A stretch of DNA of 64,000 nucleotides, from assembly GCF_003402575.1 (NCBI RefSeq), contig NZ_BGZJ01000002.1, forward strand, positions 186,001-250,000, in the 5' to 3' direction. The notes beneath the pieces are model-generated. The model saw only the letters and a list, made by a program, of their open reading frames with translations. It was not told where the DNA came from and did no database searches. Below, piece by piece: positions 63,889-64,000 of this stretch (position 1 is the stretch's first letter; the number at the start of each line of letters is the position of its first letter). The stretch is from Mesosutterella multiformis (GTDB taxonomy: Bacteria; Pseudomonadota; Gammaproteobacteria; Burkholderiales; Burkholderiaceae_F). The position numbers were made by a program, and so were the translations under genes.

Positions 63889-64000
63889 GCTTTTTTTTGA
63901 TGGCGAAGTTTTCCGCCGGAATTCCGATTTCAGATTTTCAGAACCTGAAGTATCTCAAATCGATTCTCCCAAAGTCGGGAGCTTTTCTCCCAAATAGAGG
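63889..64000. repeat. direct repeat copy 2, continues past window
   Basis: Matches copy 1 with a few substitutions and a 1-bp shift. TTCTCCCAA sites recur at 63964 and 63985, again 21 bp apart. Confidence 0.8.

Overview
ORGANISM. The window is GC-rich Gram-negative chromosome. It carries a Burkholderiales-type porin, a GlnK-AmtB pair behind a sigma-54 promoter, anaerobic ribonucleotide reductase (NrdD/NrdG), a Tat-exported flavocytochrome c reductase with a small multihaem partner, a DcuC-type dicarboxylate carrier and a large autotransporter-like secreted protein. Together these suggest an anaerobic or microaerophilic, gut-type betaproteobacterium such as the Sutterellaceae. This is inferred from gene content only; there is no rRNA gene in the window.

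LAYOUT. 1-6.4 kb: a secreted metzincin-like protein cut by the window edge, the nitrogen-regulated glnK-amtB operon with a recognisable NtrC/sigma-54 promoter, a CYTH-domain protein and a major porin. 6.4-12.6 kb: cardiolipin synthase, the azlCD branched-chain amino-acid exporter, and a MarR-controlled HlyD/ABC-2 permease pair. 12.9-19.3 kb: two long paralogous Sel1-repeat proteins with an unfamiliar shared N-terminal domain, a flavodoxin-like quinone reductase between them and a Crp/Fnr-like regulator after them. 19.3-25.8 kb: a TetR regulator divergent from a complete ybhGFSR-like exporter operon, plus a decayed copy of the regulator's tail. 25.9-45.3 kb: mainly transport, hydrolase and redox genes, with tandem paralogue pairs (thermonucleases, small ribbon-helix-helix-like proteins, Ogt alkyltransferases), a molybdopterin-binding Mop protein, a candidate small RNA and the flavocytochrome pair. 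45.6-53 kb: nrdDG, two cupins, a type-B carboxylesterase and two proline/glycine-rich lipoproteins.

ACCESSORY END. 53.2-64 kb is a transposon-rich island. It contains an HNH nuclease gene, a rearranged pair of IS256-family elements, a 36-repeat CRISPR array whose repeat fits subtype I-E, an IS1634-family element, an IS30-family element split by a third IS256 copy, and a direct repeat full of TTCTCCCAA sites. No cas gene lies in the window. The presumed leader side of the array stops 27 bp from an IS end with no matching target duplication, so the leader and possibly cas genes were probably lost or moved by IS activity.

TOGETHER. The core genes serve anaerobic respiration, nitrogen uptake, envelope maintenance and efflux. 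Tandem duplication of small genes is a recurring feature. I found no cas operon and no clearly new complete system. The strongest leads are the truncated array with its related spacers, the self-rearranged IS dimer, the candidate RNA near 41.2 kb and the Sel1 paralogues.
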